A stretch of DNA of 64,000 bases, from the NCBI RefSeq assembly GCF_003970695.1, contig NZ_CP034570.1, positions 1,798,001 to 1,862,000 of the forward strand, given 5' to 3'. Shown one piece after another: positions 44,780 through 52,663 of this stretch (positions are counted from its first letter, which is position 1; each line of letters starts with the position of its first letter). This DNA is from Maribacter sp. MJ134 (lineage in GTDB: Bacteria; Bacteroidota; Bacteroidia; Flavobacteriales; Flavobacteriaceae). A model generated the notes under the pieces. The model was not told the origin of the DNA and did no database searches. It saw only the letters and a list, made by a program, of their open reading frames with translations. A program made the translations under genes and the position numbers.

Positions 44780-45477
44780 GACATTTTTTAAAATTGACAT
44801 GCAGTTTAACACTATTGGCCATTATGGTTTTGGCATGCAAAGAAGATAAAAAAGACAAAAGCACCGAAGCTGCAACTGCGGAACAAGAAGCATCGGCCAC
44901 TGAAGAAGTTCAGGAAGTTACAAAATCGGAAATGACAACTGTGTTAAATGCCAATTTGGCTACGGAGGAAGATTTGAAAGCTATTGGCATATCCGACGAA
45001 ATGGTTGAAAAAATTGTAAAAAGTAGACCGTTTCTCACCATGACGGATTTTAATAGTTTGTTCGGTAGCGAGGTAAATACCTCCGAATTGTACAAAAAAA
45101 TGTTCGTGCCCTTCAATTTAAATACTACTGCGGAGGCCGATTTTAAGATGATTCCAGGTGTTGGTGACCGTATGGCACATGAGTTCGAGGAATATAGACC
45201 TTATGTATCTTTAGCTCAATTTAGACGTGAAATAGGTAAATATGTTGATGAAACGGAGGTGGCTCGTTATGAAAATTATGTATTTGTTCCTATTGAGTTG
45301 AACACGGCATCGGAAGAAATGATTTTAGCCCTTCCAGGTGTTGGAAAACGTATGGCTCATGAGTTCGAGGAATATAGACCTTATAAGAACATGGCACAGT
45401 TTAGAAAAGAAATTGGCAAATATGTTGATGATAAGGAATTGGCCAGACTGGAACGTTTTGTTTACTTAAAGCAATAA
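44776..45477 (+). CDS. Lipoprotein with three tandem helix-hairpin-helix (ComEA-like) repeats
   Basis: A 233-residue lipoprotein. Lipobox MVLAC (Cys21) is followed by CKEDKKDK, an acidic/Lys export-type signature, then a low-complexity Glu/Ala linker. Three repeats of about 60 residues follow, each beginning LN and containing a GIS- or PGVG-type hairpin (IPGVGDRMAHEFEEYRPY, LPGVGKRMAHEFEEYRPY) and ending FVP or FVYL. HhH units normally grip DNA; here they are outside the cytoplasm. Start ATG at 44776 overlaps the previous stop; an in-frame ATG at 44662 lies inside the upstream gene and would lose the signal peptide position. Role unknown. Confidence 0.75.
   Translation: MRHFLKLTCSLTLLAIMVLACKEDKKDKSTEAATAEQEASATEEVQEVTKSEMTTVLNANLATEEDLKAIGISDEMVEKIVKSRPFLTMTDFNSLFGSEVNTSELYKKMFVPFNLNTTAEADFKMIPGVGDRMAHEFEEYRPYVSLAQFRREIGKYVDETEVARYENYVFVPIELNTASEEMILALPGVGKRMAHEFEEYRPYKNMAQFRKEIGKYVDDKELARLERFVYLKQ
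45169..45384 (+). repeat. Internal 180-bp tandem repeat in the HhH lipoprotein gene
   Basis: Bases 45178-45204 and 45358-45384 are identical over 27 bases, exactly 180 bases apart, within copies of the second and third HhH repeats. The conservation at DNA level points to a recent duplication or gene conversion. Confidence 0.8.
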
Positions 45478-45505
45478 CAAACACTACAATTACGACCATA
45501 GTTTA

Positions 45506-45535
45506 GAAAGCCTCAATCTTGGGGCTTTTTTATTT
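45506..45535 (+). terminator. Hairpin terminator after the HhH lipoprotein gene
   Basis: Stem AAGCCTCA/TGGGGCTT (45508-45527, with one G-U pair) followed by a T run; the stop of the convergent receptor gene is 4 bases further on. Confidence 0.8.
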
Positions 45536-45538
45536 GTA

Positions 45539-48010
45539 TTACAGCTTTAGTTGCAAGGTGGTATAAAAGGTTCGTGGTTCCGAAGGAATTATTCCAGGTC
45601 CCGGGTATCCCGTAGCCCTACGTGTAAAATAGCTATTGTTCAATACGTTATTGATTCCTGCCTCTAGCTTCCATTTTTTGTAACTGTAAGACAAGGAAAG
45701 GTCTAATATATCGTATGCGGGAATTTCTCCCTCGATACCACGTTGATTGTCGTTAGTATCCTGTAGTGCATTGGTCGCGTCTGTAAATTGATTGGACAAG
45801 TAGGTGTATTGCAAACTGCCCAATAGATTACCAAATCCAAAATTCAATCCCGTTTTCAGGTTGACATTCGGGATAAACTCTACTTGATTACCTTCTACAT
45901 TGGTTTCTTCAGAGGATAGGTATTCAGAATTGGTCAAGGCCAAATTCAAGAAATAATTCAGTTTTAACTTCTCTTTCGATGGTAAGAACGTTTCCTTTAA
46001 ACTCCAATTGGCAAAACCTTCCAATCCGTACATAAAAGCGGTTCCTATATTACCGCGGAAACGAACGATACGTCCAGTTTCTACCTCTTCACCGGCAGCA
46101 TTGGTCCTGGTTTCACTTTTCAATACCTCTCCCAACCTGTTATCGTACAACAACCCGAATGCACTCAAATCATAAGACAGAGCATCTTTTATTCTACCTC
46201 GCAGTCCTAAATCAGCCGTAAAACCATCTTCATCCCCAATATTTTCATCTACCTGAAAAGAAGGGTTCACCACCCTAATATCACTAAAGGTTACCGACCG
46301 GTAGTTTTGGGAAAAATTTCCATATAACTCCGTAGTTGGGGTCACCTTATACGTAGTGCCTAGTCCCAATAAAAGAAAAGTTCTATCGAATATTCTGTTA
46401 TCGTCAATCTCTTCGTTCAATAGTGGATTACCTGCCAAATCCAAAACAACATTCCTAAAGCTACCAATACTTTCTGTTTTTATATGTTCTAACCTAAATC
46501 CGGGCGTTAGCGTAAACTTTGGGGTAATATTAAAAATGTTCTCCCCGAAAAAGGCTAGATTAAAATTGGGGAAATCAAATTGAGATTGCCGTTCGTAATT
46601 GGGGAAGGCGTCATCGGCAAAATTGAAATCGGCATTGGAAGCATTTGTTCCAGGTCCCTGTCTTTGATTATTATCCGTCTTATATATTTTTGAACCAAGT
46701 AGCAAGGCTGACTCCGTACCGCCTAGTTTATATCTCGTAAGCACCCGTGCCTCTGCACCCCAATTTTTAAAATTATCAATCAATAATTCCCTTGGTTCCT
46801 CAGGGTCATCTGGCTGGGAAACACGGTTGGTCCTAAAACCTAGTGCACTCCTTGAAGCATCCAATCCAAAGATGTTCAAACTAAAATCCGTCTTATCAGA
46901 AAATTTGTGATCTAAACGCAGGGAATATAATTTCCAATCTACATCAAACCAGTTTCTGTCCCTGTTGCTAAAGGTTGGATCTGCGATGAACTGAGCATCC
47001 GTTAAGCCTCCTGGTTGTTTGGCCAAGTAATTCAGGAAAGTGGTCTCTAAGGTGAGCTTGGTCCTATCCGTAAGTTGGTATCCTATATGGGCAAAATAGT
47101 TTCTACTGTTATAATCGGAGTTTGGTCTAAACCCATTTCCTTCCTTATAATTAATGTAGGTGTAATAGCTAAGTTTACCTACCGTACCGCTTAGACTATT
47201 GAAACTGGTCCTAAGGTTATAGGAACCCAAGGTTTGCCTACTTACCCATTCTATTTTTTTGGTAGTACTTGGTTTTTTGAATTTAAAGTTCACCAAACCA
47301 CCGAACTGCGTGCCGTATTGTAAGGATGCGGCACCTCTTACAACTTGAATTTCTTCCAGAGCTTCCGCGGGTGGCGTATAGTAACTTTCTGGGTAGCCTA
47401 GAACGTCCGCACTAATGTCGTAACCATTTTGTCTCGTATTGAAATTTGCGGTTCTGTTGGGGTCCAATCCCCTACCACCAATGTTAAGTTGAAGACCGGC
47501 ATCGCCATTATCGTAAATATTAAGACCTACCACCTGACTGTAAATCTGTCGAGGATTATTGGCAGCTAAATTTCCTGTAATGCCATCAAGCAGCACTACT
47601 TCGCTCTTTTTACCCGCATAGATTGCTGTACCTTCTACCTTTTTAAGTTGTTTTAAAGCAAAAACCTGTTCTCGCTTCTGTGTGAGCACTACTTCAGAAA
47701 GATTTTCCGCCTGCAGTCTTTGTAATATGATATCCAAGGAAAAAGGCTTGTCAAAAGTCAATTCTTTTTCCAATACTTCATATTCATAGGCAAAAACTAC
47801 AATAGAATACTTACCACCGGGTATATCTCCAAACGTAAAAACTCCATTAGCATCGGTCATTTCCAAACGTTCCAATTCACGCAGATATACCTCCACATCA
47901 GGGAGTGGTTTACCTTCCTCGTTCGTGATACTTCCTGATATACTTAGTTGACCCCATACCGGGAAAGTCATTAACAATAGCAGTAATCCACTAAATTCCT
48001 TTAATCTCAT
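45539..48010 (-). CDS. TonB-dependent receptor, FecA-like, with carboxypeptidase-like domain
   Basis: An 823-residue outer-membrane receptor. A signal peptide (MRLKEFSGLLLLLMTFPVWG) precedes a carboxypeptidase-regulatory-like domain (SISGSITNEEGKPLPDVEVY), a plug (LLDGITGNLAANNPRQIYSQ, LNIGGRGLDPNRTANFNTRQ, QVVRGAASLQYGTQFGGLVN) and a beta barrel ending in an aromatic strand (FYTTLQLKL). The plug resembles ferric-citrate (FecA-type) receptors. I chose the ATG at 48010; it overlaps the HTTM stop by 20 bases. Last gene of an imelysin-HTTM-receptor operon. Confidence 0.88.
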   Translation of the reverse strand: MRLKEFSGLLLLLMTFPVWGQLSISGSITNEEGKPLPDVEVYLRELERLEMTDANGVFTFGDIPGGKYSIVVFAYEYEVLEKELTFDKPFSLDIILQRLQAENLSEVVLTQKREQVFALKQLKKVEGTAIYAGKKSEVVLLDGITGNLAANNPRQIYSQVVGLNIYDNGDAGLQLNIGGRGLDPNRTANFNTRQNGYDISADVLGYPESYYTPPAEALEEIQVVRGAASLQYGTQFGGLVNFKFKKPSTTKKIEWVSRQTLGSYNLRTSFNSLSGTVGKLSYYTYINYKEGNGFRPNSDYNSRNYFAHIGYQLTDRTKLTLETTFLNYLAKQPGGLTDAQFIADPTFSNRDRNWFDVDWKLYSLRLDHKFSDKTDFSLNIFGLDASRSALGFRTNRVSQPDDPEEPRELLIDNFKNWGAEARVLTRYKLGGTESALLLGSKIYKTDNNQRQGPGTNASNADFNFADDAFPNYERQSQFDFPNFNLAFFGENIFNITPKFTLTPGFRLEHIKTESIGSFRNVVLDLAGNPLLNEEIDDNRIFDRTFLLLGLGTTYKVTPTTELYGNFSQNYRSVTFSDIRVVNPSFQVDENIGDEDGFTADLGLRGRIKDALSYDLSAFGLLYDNRLGEVLKSETRTNAAGEEVETGRIVRFRGNIGTAFMYGLEGFANWSLKETFLPSKEKLKLNYFLNLALTNSEYLSSEETNVEGNQVEFIPNVNLKTGLNFGFGNLLGSLQYTYLSNQFTDATNALQDTNDNQRGIEGEIPAYDILDLSLSYSYKKWKLEAGINNVLNNSYFTRRATGYPGPGIIPSEPRTFYTTLQLKL

Positions 48011-49355
48011 CCTTAAATGGTATAATCCAATCTTTATGGGCAAAAGAAGCCTTCTCCTTGGTTAAATCCCTATCAGGATCTATATATCTTGTACTTAATC
48101 TACCGTTTAAACTTACTTGACAGTCCGCATAGACAGCCACTTGCTTATGACCGTCCTCTTCAAAATGCTCCTTTAGCATGTGTGCGTATTCTAAAATGAA
48201 ATCTGGTTGAAATGCCATTTGCTTTTCCTGAAATGGTGTTAAAAAGTCTGAATTATTTACGTAAAACCATCTATTGGTCTCAGCATCGACCACTTTAAAC
48301 TGGGCATACCCAGATTTCTCCATGAGCATTACCCTCCACGAAAACCGATACCCTTCTTCCGTCCAAAATAATTCTCCCGGATATAATAGATAGCGGAAAG
48401 GAACTGTTAACTGAAGTATAAAAAAAAGAACTACGACCGAATACTTTAAGGAAGCCAACCCCATGGTATTTTCTCTGAAGACCTTCTGATTGTTAAACCG
48501 AGAAGTATTGAATCTGAGTAGGCGCCCGATATAAGCAATTATCTTGTGATGAAGGCCATTATCAAAAAAGATAAGTGTAGCAATAATCATAATATAGGGG
48601 AACATTCCTATAGGGAAAAGTACGCGTGTAAGTACATGAAAAACTACTACTAAAATGAAAGCATAGGGGCGTGTTCTTTTTGACAATAACAAAAATGGAA
48701 TAGCTAAATCATAGATTGCTCCCGTCCAGCTAAAAGCGTAGTGTACCCATTCTTCACTCAACAGATCACCGATCAATGGAATATGGAACTTAGACGGAAG
48801 CCAAATTTTCAAGGGCATAGCTTTGAATAACCAATCGGAGTTCAATTTTGCCAAACCTGCGTATACATAGACAATTCCCAGTAATAGTTTTATACTGTTT
48901 ATGGTCCAAGCGGGAATGTATTGAAAGGCTTTTTTAGGGTTTCGTGCTGCATCAACTGAAAAGTATGCCTGTGCAGGAAGAAAGATCATTAAAAAACTTA
49001 AGATACTTATAAAATAATAATGATTTAGGTAGGTGGTCTTATCCATTAGCTCGATGTAGGTAAAGCTTAAAAAGAAAACGATAATAGATATTCTGTACCG
49101 ATAACCTAATGCCACAAAAAAGGCCGAAATCCCACAAATTGCGAAAAGCAAATACGTATAATCACCGATGGGTTTTACCCACTCAAAACCATAATAGGAA
49201 AAAAATAACTTGGGCTGTATGTACAATTTATCAATCCACCCGTAGCTCCAGAACCTAATAATACTTATAAGCATCATTAAACCGAATAAAATACGAAAGA
49301 CCGCCAAAGGGGCGGCCTCCGTAGGAGCTTTTATATGTTTAGCTACAAAGGTCAT
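47991..49355 (-). CDS. HTTM domain membrane protein (vitamin K-dependent carboxylase-like)
   Basis: A 454-residue protein with several membrane helices in the first 330 residues and a soluble tail. HTTM landmarks are LAVFRILFGLMMLISIIRFW, NHYYFISILSFLMIFLPA (His-Tyr motif), SIKLLLGIVYVYAGLAKLNS and the Trp-rich PYPELFWTEEG-like PGELFWTEEGYRFSWRVML. The domain is shared with gamma-glutamyl carboxylase. Its start codon overlaps the imelysin stop (TAATG). Genes of this type are repeatedly found with imelysin and TonB receptors; its chemistry is not known. Confidence 0.85.
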   Translation of the reverse strand: MTFVAKHIKAPTEAAPLAVFRILFGLMMLISIIRFWSYGWIDKLYIQPKLFFSYYGFEWVKPIGDYTYLLFAICGISAFFVALGYRYRISIIVFFLSFTYIELMDKTTYLNHYYFISILSFLMIFLPAQAYFSVDAARNPKKAFQYIPAWTINSIKLLLGIVYVYAGLAKLNSDWLFKAMPLKIWLPSKFHIPLIGDLLSEEWVHYAFSWTGAIYDLAIPFLLLSKRTRPYAFILVVVFHVLTRVLFPIGMFPYIMIIATLIFFDNGLHHKIIAYIGRLLRFNTSRFNNQKVFRENTMGLASLKYSVVVLFFILQLTVPFRYLLYPGELFWTEEGYRFSWRVMLMEKSGYAQFKVVDAETNRWFYVNNSDFLTPFQEKQMAFQPDFILEYAHMLKEHFEEDGHKQVAVYADCQVSLNGRLSTRYIDPDRDLTKEKASFAHKDWIIPFKDEIKGI

Positions 49356-50482
49356 TAGTCGCCATCGGCATCAACAAAATCGATACTAATACTCATGGAC
49401 GAAACCATATCTACTTTTAATAAGGGCACCACTCTTTGTACCTCATCGTAAGCCAAGAGCATATTGGTAGGTGGCGTATTATTTTCAATTTCGGTCCTAA
49501 AGGGAGCTAAACTACTTACCATGTTCCTTGCCGTATTGAACTGATTGTTGATAAGCGCTTTCAAATCTTCCCCATCCTTCACCGTATTGAGGACATCTAA
49601 ATAGGAAGCCAAACTTTCCCCTGAAGCGCTGGAACCATAGTGCTTACCGTTAAAGAAATCCTGTACAGCGCTTAATCCTTCTAAAAACAGGGTATTGGCG
49701 ATTTCCTGTTCGTAGTAGCCTTCAACATTTTCAGGCAATGGACTGCCCGAAAAAACACCCAAGGGAATACCCATTTTACCTGCTCTGAGGAATTTTTCGT
49801 AGTAAAATATATAATCGTTGACCATACGGTCTACGGATGCCGTAGCCGAAGCACCATCATTAGCCACAAAAGTATCCCTATAACCCGATTTCCATTCCGC
49901 AAGAACACCACTGGAAAGTAGGGTCATATCGTTGAGGACGTCCTCCATATAAGAAAGCAGGGCATCTTTGTCCGCAGTATTGAACTTGGCCACGATAGCC
50001 GCATCAGTAGTATCTAAACCGTTAATCAGGTAATCTAGCGCCGGAAAACCTTTAGCATCTCTATTGGAAGATAATGAAAGGTCATATGCCCCTGATGCAA
50101 CATAGGCATCAATCTTTTCCGGGTCCGTGGGATAGATATTAAGATTTAATCGAAGTCCAACCGTTTCGGCCGGTCCTATTTCAAACATGGAAACACGTTG
50201 CCATGTTTTGTACGCCGCGAGCCATGCCGCACGCAAATCTGTGAGATTGGCTTCACTGGACGCTCCTTTGAATAATTCAAAAGATGCATTTAAGGCGGCC
50301 ATGTCACCATTAAAAGCTTCATAAGACGGAATAATAATGTTATCCGCCCAGTTCACCAACATGGCACTCCTTTCAAAATTTACCTCAGCACCTGGATTTA
50401 TAACAGGTTCTTCTCCCTCATTATCGGTAGAACAGGCCCAAACCAGGCACAGAAAAAACGCAATTCCAAAAATCCTCTCCAT
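49355..50482 (-). CDS. Imelysin-family (M75-like) iron-regulated lipoprotein
   Basis: A 375-residue lipoprotein (lipobox VWAC, Cys17; mature start CSTDNEGEE). The two-bundle imelysin fold is supported by AWLAAYKTWQRVSMFEIGPAE and KGFPALDYLINGLD, in the order usual for imelysin-like proteins; the GxHxxE of true imelysin is not evident, as in the Bacteroidota IPPA-type. Family members are periplasmic or surface iron-uptake accessories. An inverted repeat (50486-50508) ends four bases before the ATG, so operator and ribosome site nearly coincide. First of the imelysin-HTTM-receptor operon. Confidence 0.88.
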   Translation of the reverse strand: MERIFGIAFFLCLVWACSTDNEGEEPVINPGAEVNFERSAMLVNWADNIIIPSYEAFNGDMAALNASFELFKGASSEANLTDLRAAWLAAYKTWQRVSMFEIGPAETVGLRLNLNIYPTDPEKIDAYVASGAYDLSLSSNRDAKGFPALDYLINGLDTTDAAIVAKFNTADKDALLSYMEDVLNDMTLLSSGVLAEWKSGYRDTFVANDGASATASVDRMVNDYIFYYEKFLRAGKMGIPLGVFSGSPLPENVEGYYEQEIANTLFLEGLSAVQDFFNGKHYGSSASGESLASYLDVLNTVKDGEDLKALINNQFNTARNMVSSLAPFRTEIENNTPPTNMLLAYDEVQRVVPLLKVDMVSSMSISIDFVDADGD

Positions 50483-50485
50483 AGC

Positions 50486-50508
50486 TTATTTTTATTTATT
50501 CTAATTAA
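50486..50508. promoter_or_regulatory. Metal-regulon-like inverted repeat, site 2
   Basis: TTATTTTTA-N5-TCTAATTAA (15 of 18 arm bases match site 1), ending next to the imelysin start codon at 50482. Confidence 0.5.
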
Positions 50509-50517
50509 AAGCGAAAA

Positions 50518-50560
50518 TAAAAAAAGCAACTCATTCTAGATAAGGAAAGAGTCACTTTTT
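50518..50560 (-). terminator. Terminator between DUF4856 and imelysin genes
   Basis: Arms AAGCAACTC (50524-50532) and GAGTCACTT (50549-50557) pair with two G-U pairs on the minus strand, followed there by a T run. It suggests imelysin has its own promoter rather than reading through from DUF4856. Confidence 0.7.
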
Positions 50561-50583
50561 TTATCAACATAACACAACTCAAA

Positions 50584-51876
50584 CTATTCTGCAGCTTGTT
50601 CTAAAGTAAACTCAAATCTATCGGCAATGGCCGCTGCCAGACTATCCAAGGTAGCCAGTTCTACGTCCCAAAGTCCGTTTGCGCCATCGTCCATTAAATC
50701 AACCAAAAAGGCATCTACCTCAGATTTAGTGAAATAAGGCTCATTGGAACTTGGTTTTCTTGTAAACTGAAGGCTATAAATAAATCCGTAACCTTCGGAT
50801 AAATCATGAAAAGCTGTTCCGTATGCCGGGCTTTCCTGATCTAATGACACTTTAGCTTGTTGCAAGTAGAAGACAGCTCTAATCCCAATTACTTCAGAAA
50901 TTTTCTTTCTTAGAATTGCTGCCTGCGAATCCCTAACATCGTATTGTTTGGCAACAATAGCCGCTCTTCCTAACTTAAATGCTTGGAAAATTTCATCCGC
51001 TATACCGGCGAAGTCATCATCGCCTTCTACCCTACCGATATACTTGTTCAAAAAACTATCCGCACCTAAATCAGCATTTGGATTTGCAGCATCCGCATTT
51101 AAACCATAAGCATAACCATAAGCCTCATCCCACTTATGCTCCATGTTGGTATAGGTCTTACCCTCAGCAGGTGTACCGTTATCGTTATCAGCTATATTTT
51201 CGCCGGCATCCAGAACGGCTGGACTTAAATAATTATTCAATAATTGGTCAGCGGTTAATGCGCCGATTAAACCTTTTGTCCATAGTTGGTCGTATTCCAA
51301 TCCTTTTTCATTTACATAACGTGTGGATGCTCCATCGGGTAGTTGGCCCGCCATTCCAGCAGATGCCGCTACGTTCCAATTTGGAAAGACCTCCTCAGCC
51401 TGAGCCGTCAACCACTGGTCAAAATCTGCACGTATCAAAGCCTGGTCGGTGGCATTAGAGGAGAAGAAATCTGCGGATGCAGCCGTTTTACTTCTCATAT
51501 TTTTATCGGAAGCATTTAATTCTGCATCTTCAAAATTCATATCACCCATTGCGTGGGCGTACATGGCCAATAATTCATTCGCCGTCATCATGGGGTTCTT
51601 TAATGCACTTACAATTTCATCGCCCATCTTTAACCGAGTAGTCTGACCGGAGAAACTGACCGTACTCTCACCGTTTCTAGAAAATAGATAGGTGGCAGGG
51701 TTTTCAATGGCAGTTTCGCAAGGTGCGCAGGAACCGCCACAATCAATACCGGTTTCATCACCGTTCATTACTCCATCAGAGCAAGTTGCTCCTATGTCTC
51801 CACCATTATCATCCGACTCGCATGAGGTCAATAGTAATCCTCCAACTATAGCTACTGCAAATACAATTCTTTTCAT
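50584..51876 (-). CDS. DUF4856 lipoprotein with Cys-rich N-terminal linker
   Basis: A 430-residue lipoprotein (lipobox LLTSC, Cys19; mature start CESDDNGGD). A short linker has Cys32, Cys46, Cys50 and Cys53 in the pattern CSDGVMNGDETGIDCGGSC-x2-C, then the DUF4856 domain (YLFSRNGESTVSFSGQTTRL, YVNEKGLEYDQLWTKGLIGA, MEHKWDEAYGYAYGLN, FLNKYIG). The domain is found with imelysin and TonB receptors in Flavobacteriia and is taken to be iron-related. Start at the ATG 51876; an upstream in-frame codon would add 25 residues before the signal peptide. Confidence 0.85.
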   Translation of the reverse strand: MKRIVFAVAIVGGLLLTSCESDDNGGDIGATCSDGVMNGDETGIDCGGSCAPCETAIENPATYLFSRNGESTVSFSGQTTRLKMGDEIVSALKNPMMTANELLAMYAHAMGDMNFEDAELNASDKNMRSKTAASADFFSSNATDQALIRADFDQWLTAQAEEVFPNWNVAASAGMAGQLPDGASTRYVNEKGLEYDQLWTKGLIGALTADQLLNNYLSPAVLDAGENIADNDNGTPAEGKTYTNMEHKWDEAYGYAYGLNADAANPNADLGADSFLNKYIGRVEGDDDFAGIADEIFQAFKLGRAAIVAKQYDVRDSQAAILRKKISEVIGIRAVFYLQQAKVSLDQESPAYGTAFHDLSEGYGFIYSLQFTRKPSSNEPYFTKSEVDAFLVDLMDDGANGLWDVELATLDSLAAAIADRFEFTLEQAAE

Positions 51877-51892
51877 TATTAGGTTTTTAAGT

Positions 51893-51915
51893 TTATTTAG
51901 ACTTGTTTTAAATAG
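51893..51915. promoter_or_regulatory. Metal-regulon-like inverted repeat, site 3
   Basis: TTATTTAGA-N5-TTTAAATAG (16 of 18 arm bases match), 17 bases upstream of the DUF4856 start codon on the minus strand. Confidence 0.5.
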
Positions 51916-51953
51916 AGCAACAAATCTAAAACCTAAAATGACAACGGACAAGC

Positions 51954-51976
51954 TTATTTGTATTAAATCTAAATAA
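51954..51976. promoter_or_regulatory. Metal-regulon-like inverted repeat, site 4
   Basis: TTATTTGTA-N5-TCTAAATAA (16 of 18), 77 bases upstream of the DUF4856 start, so this gene has two sites. The 15-base core TATTAAATCTAAATA is also present at site 6. Confidence 0.5.
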
Positions 51977-52008
51977 AATTAAAAATTTAACACTTGGGCT
52001 ATGGCATA

Positions 52009-52045
52009 AATAAAAATAGGACTCCTCCGGAGTCCTATTTTTATT
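52009..52045. terminator. Hairpin terminator downstream of the 82-residue Cys-rich gene
   Basis: Stem GGACTCC/GGAGTCC (52019-52025, 52029-52035), loop TCC, flanked by long complementary A and T runs. Works on either strand. Confidence 0.9.
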
Positions 52046-52062
52046 CAATGATGTTTGGAATA

Positions 52063-52311
52063 TTATGCAGTAATGTTTTGAGGAGCCCAATGGTTGCAAG
52101 ACATCCCAGGTGCAGCTTTTTGAGGGTTGGCGCAGTCGCTTGCTTCAAAGCGAACGCAACTAACACAATTCTGCTCCGTTTTTAATGCTGCCTTCATTTC
52201 AAAACTGTCACAAGTGTAACTGTTACCCACTTGCACACCATGTTTTTTGCAGGTATTACCTTCAACTAAATTTTCACAATTGATACAACTATTTCCTAAT
52301 CTTATAGACAT
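52063..52311 (-). CDS. 82-residue protein with two CxxC-x7/8-C-x11/12-C units
   Basis: A small soluble protein with eight Cys in two similar units: Cys9-Cys12-Cys21-Cys34 (SCINCENLVEGNTCKKHG, later YTCDSF) and Cys49-Cys52-Cys60-Cys72 (NCVSCVRFEASDC, later SCNHW). Each unit is a plausible four-Cys site for Zn or Fe, like a tiny rubredoxin or zinc ribbon. No signal peptide. Inverted repeat site 5 lies 82-104 bases upstream, and the neighbours are iron genes. I infer a metal-binding or redox role; the family is unknown to me. Confidence 0.72.
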   Translation of the reverse strand: MSIRLGNSCINCENLVEGNTCKKHGVQVGNSYTCDSFEMKAALKTEQNCVSCVRFEASDCANPQKAAPGMSCNHWAPQNITA

Positions 52312-52392
52312 AACATTTTTTTATTTATTATACTATAAAACTACGTGAGAAACCAGTTAGAACCAATACAAATAACTGATATCCAATAATAT

Positions 52393-52415
52393 CTATTTAG
52401 ATTATATTAAAATAA
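52393..52415. promoter_or_regulatory. Metal-regulon-like inverted repeat, site 5
   Basis: CTATTTAGA-N5-TTAAAATAA (15 of 18), upstream of the 82-residue Cys-rich gene and just beyond the 3' end of the 47-residue one. Confidence 0.45.
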
Positions 52416-52429
52416 AAGAAATTATTGTT

Positions 52430-52573
52430 TTAGATTTTGGGGCAGCGTTTGCAGTTATTCTTACCCTTTTTTTTATACTTTTTACAGCACTTCTTTTTCT
52501 TACCCACGGCAGTACAATCGCCACAATTAGAGTCGATAACCAAACAAGGAGTCATAAAAAATGCTGTCTTCAT
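52430..52573 (-). CDS. 47-residue Cys/Lys-rich small protein
   Basis: A short reading frame with ATG at 52571-52573 and TAA at 52430-52432. It begins MKTAFFMTPCLVIDSNCGDC and then has a basic, Cys-rich end (GKKKKCCKKYKKKGKNNCKR). Seven Cys (10, 17, 20, 29, 30, 41, 44) and over a dozen Lys in 47 residues cannot be a chance composition of A/T-rich DNA. Inverted repeat site 6 overlaps the start codon. It lies between two other probable metal genes and ferritin. I infer a metallothionein-like or metal-sensing peptide; no family is recognised. Confidence 0.62.
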   Translation of the reverse strand: MKTAFFMTPCLVIDSNCGDCTAVGKKKKCCKKYKKKGKNNCKRCPKI

Positions 52574-52595
52574 TATTTTTATTAAATCTAAATAA
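52573..52595. promoter_or_regulatory. Metal-regulon-like inverted repeat, site 6
   Basis: TTATTTTTA-N5-TCTAAATAA (16 of 18), touching the ATG of the 47-residue gene. Shares its spacer TTAAA with site 4. Confidence 0.5.
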
Positions 52596-52609
52596 CAACA
52601 AAGCTACTA

Positions 52610-52639
52610 AAAAAAGACTTCCAATTGGAAGTCTTTTTT
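52610..52639. terminator. Bidirectional terminator after the ferritin gene
   Basis: A perfect 30-base inverted repeat centred at 52624/52625 (GACTTCCAA/TTGGAAGTC, flanked by A6 and T6). Ends ferritin on the minus strand and insulates the 47-residue gene. Confidence 0.9.
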
Positions 52640-52663
52640 GAAAACTTTTACAGACACTGTTTG

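Noticed and set aside
50979-51458. A 159-codon open frame opposite the DUF4856 gene
   Set aside because: Its translation is low-complexity (His, Tyr, Pro, Leu) and it lies wholly antisense to a well-supported domain.
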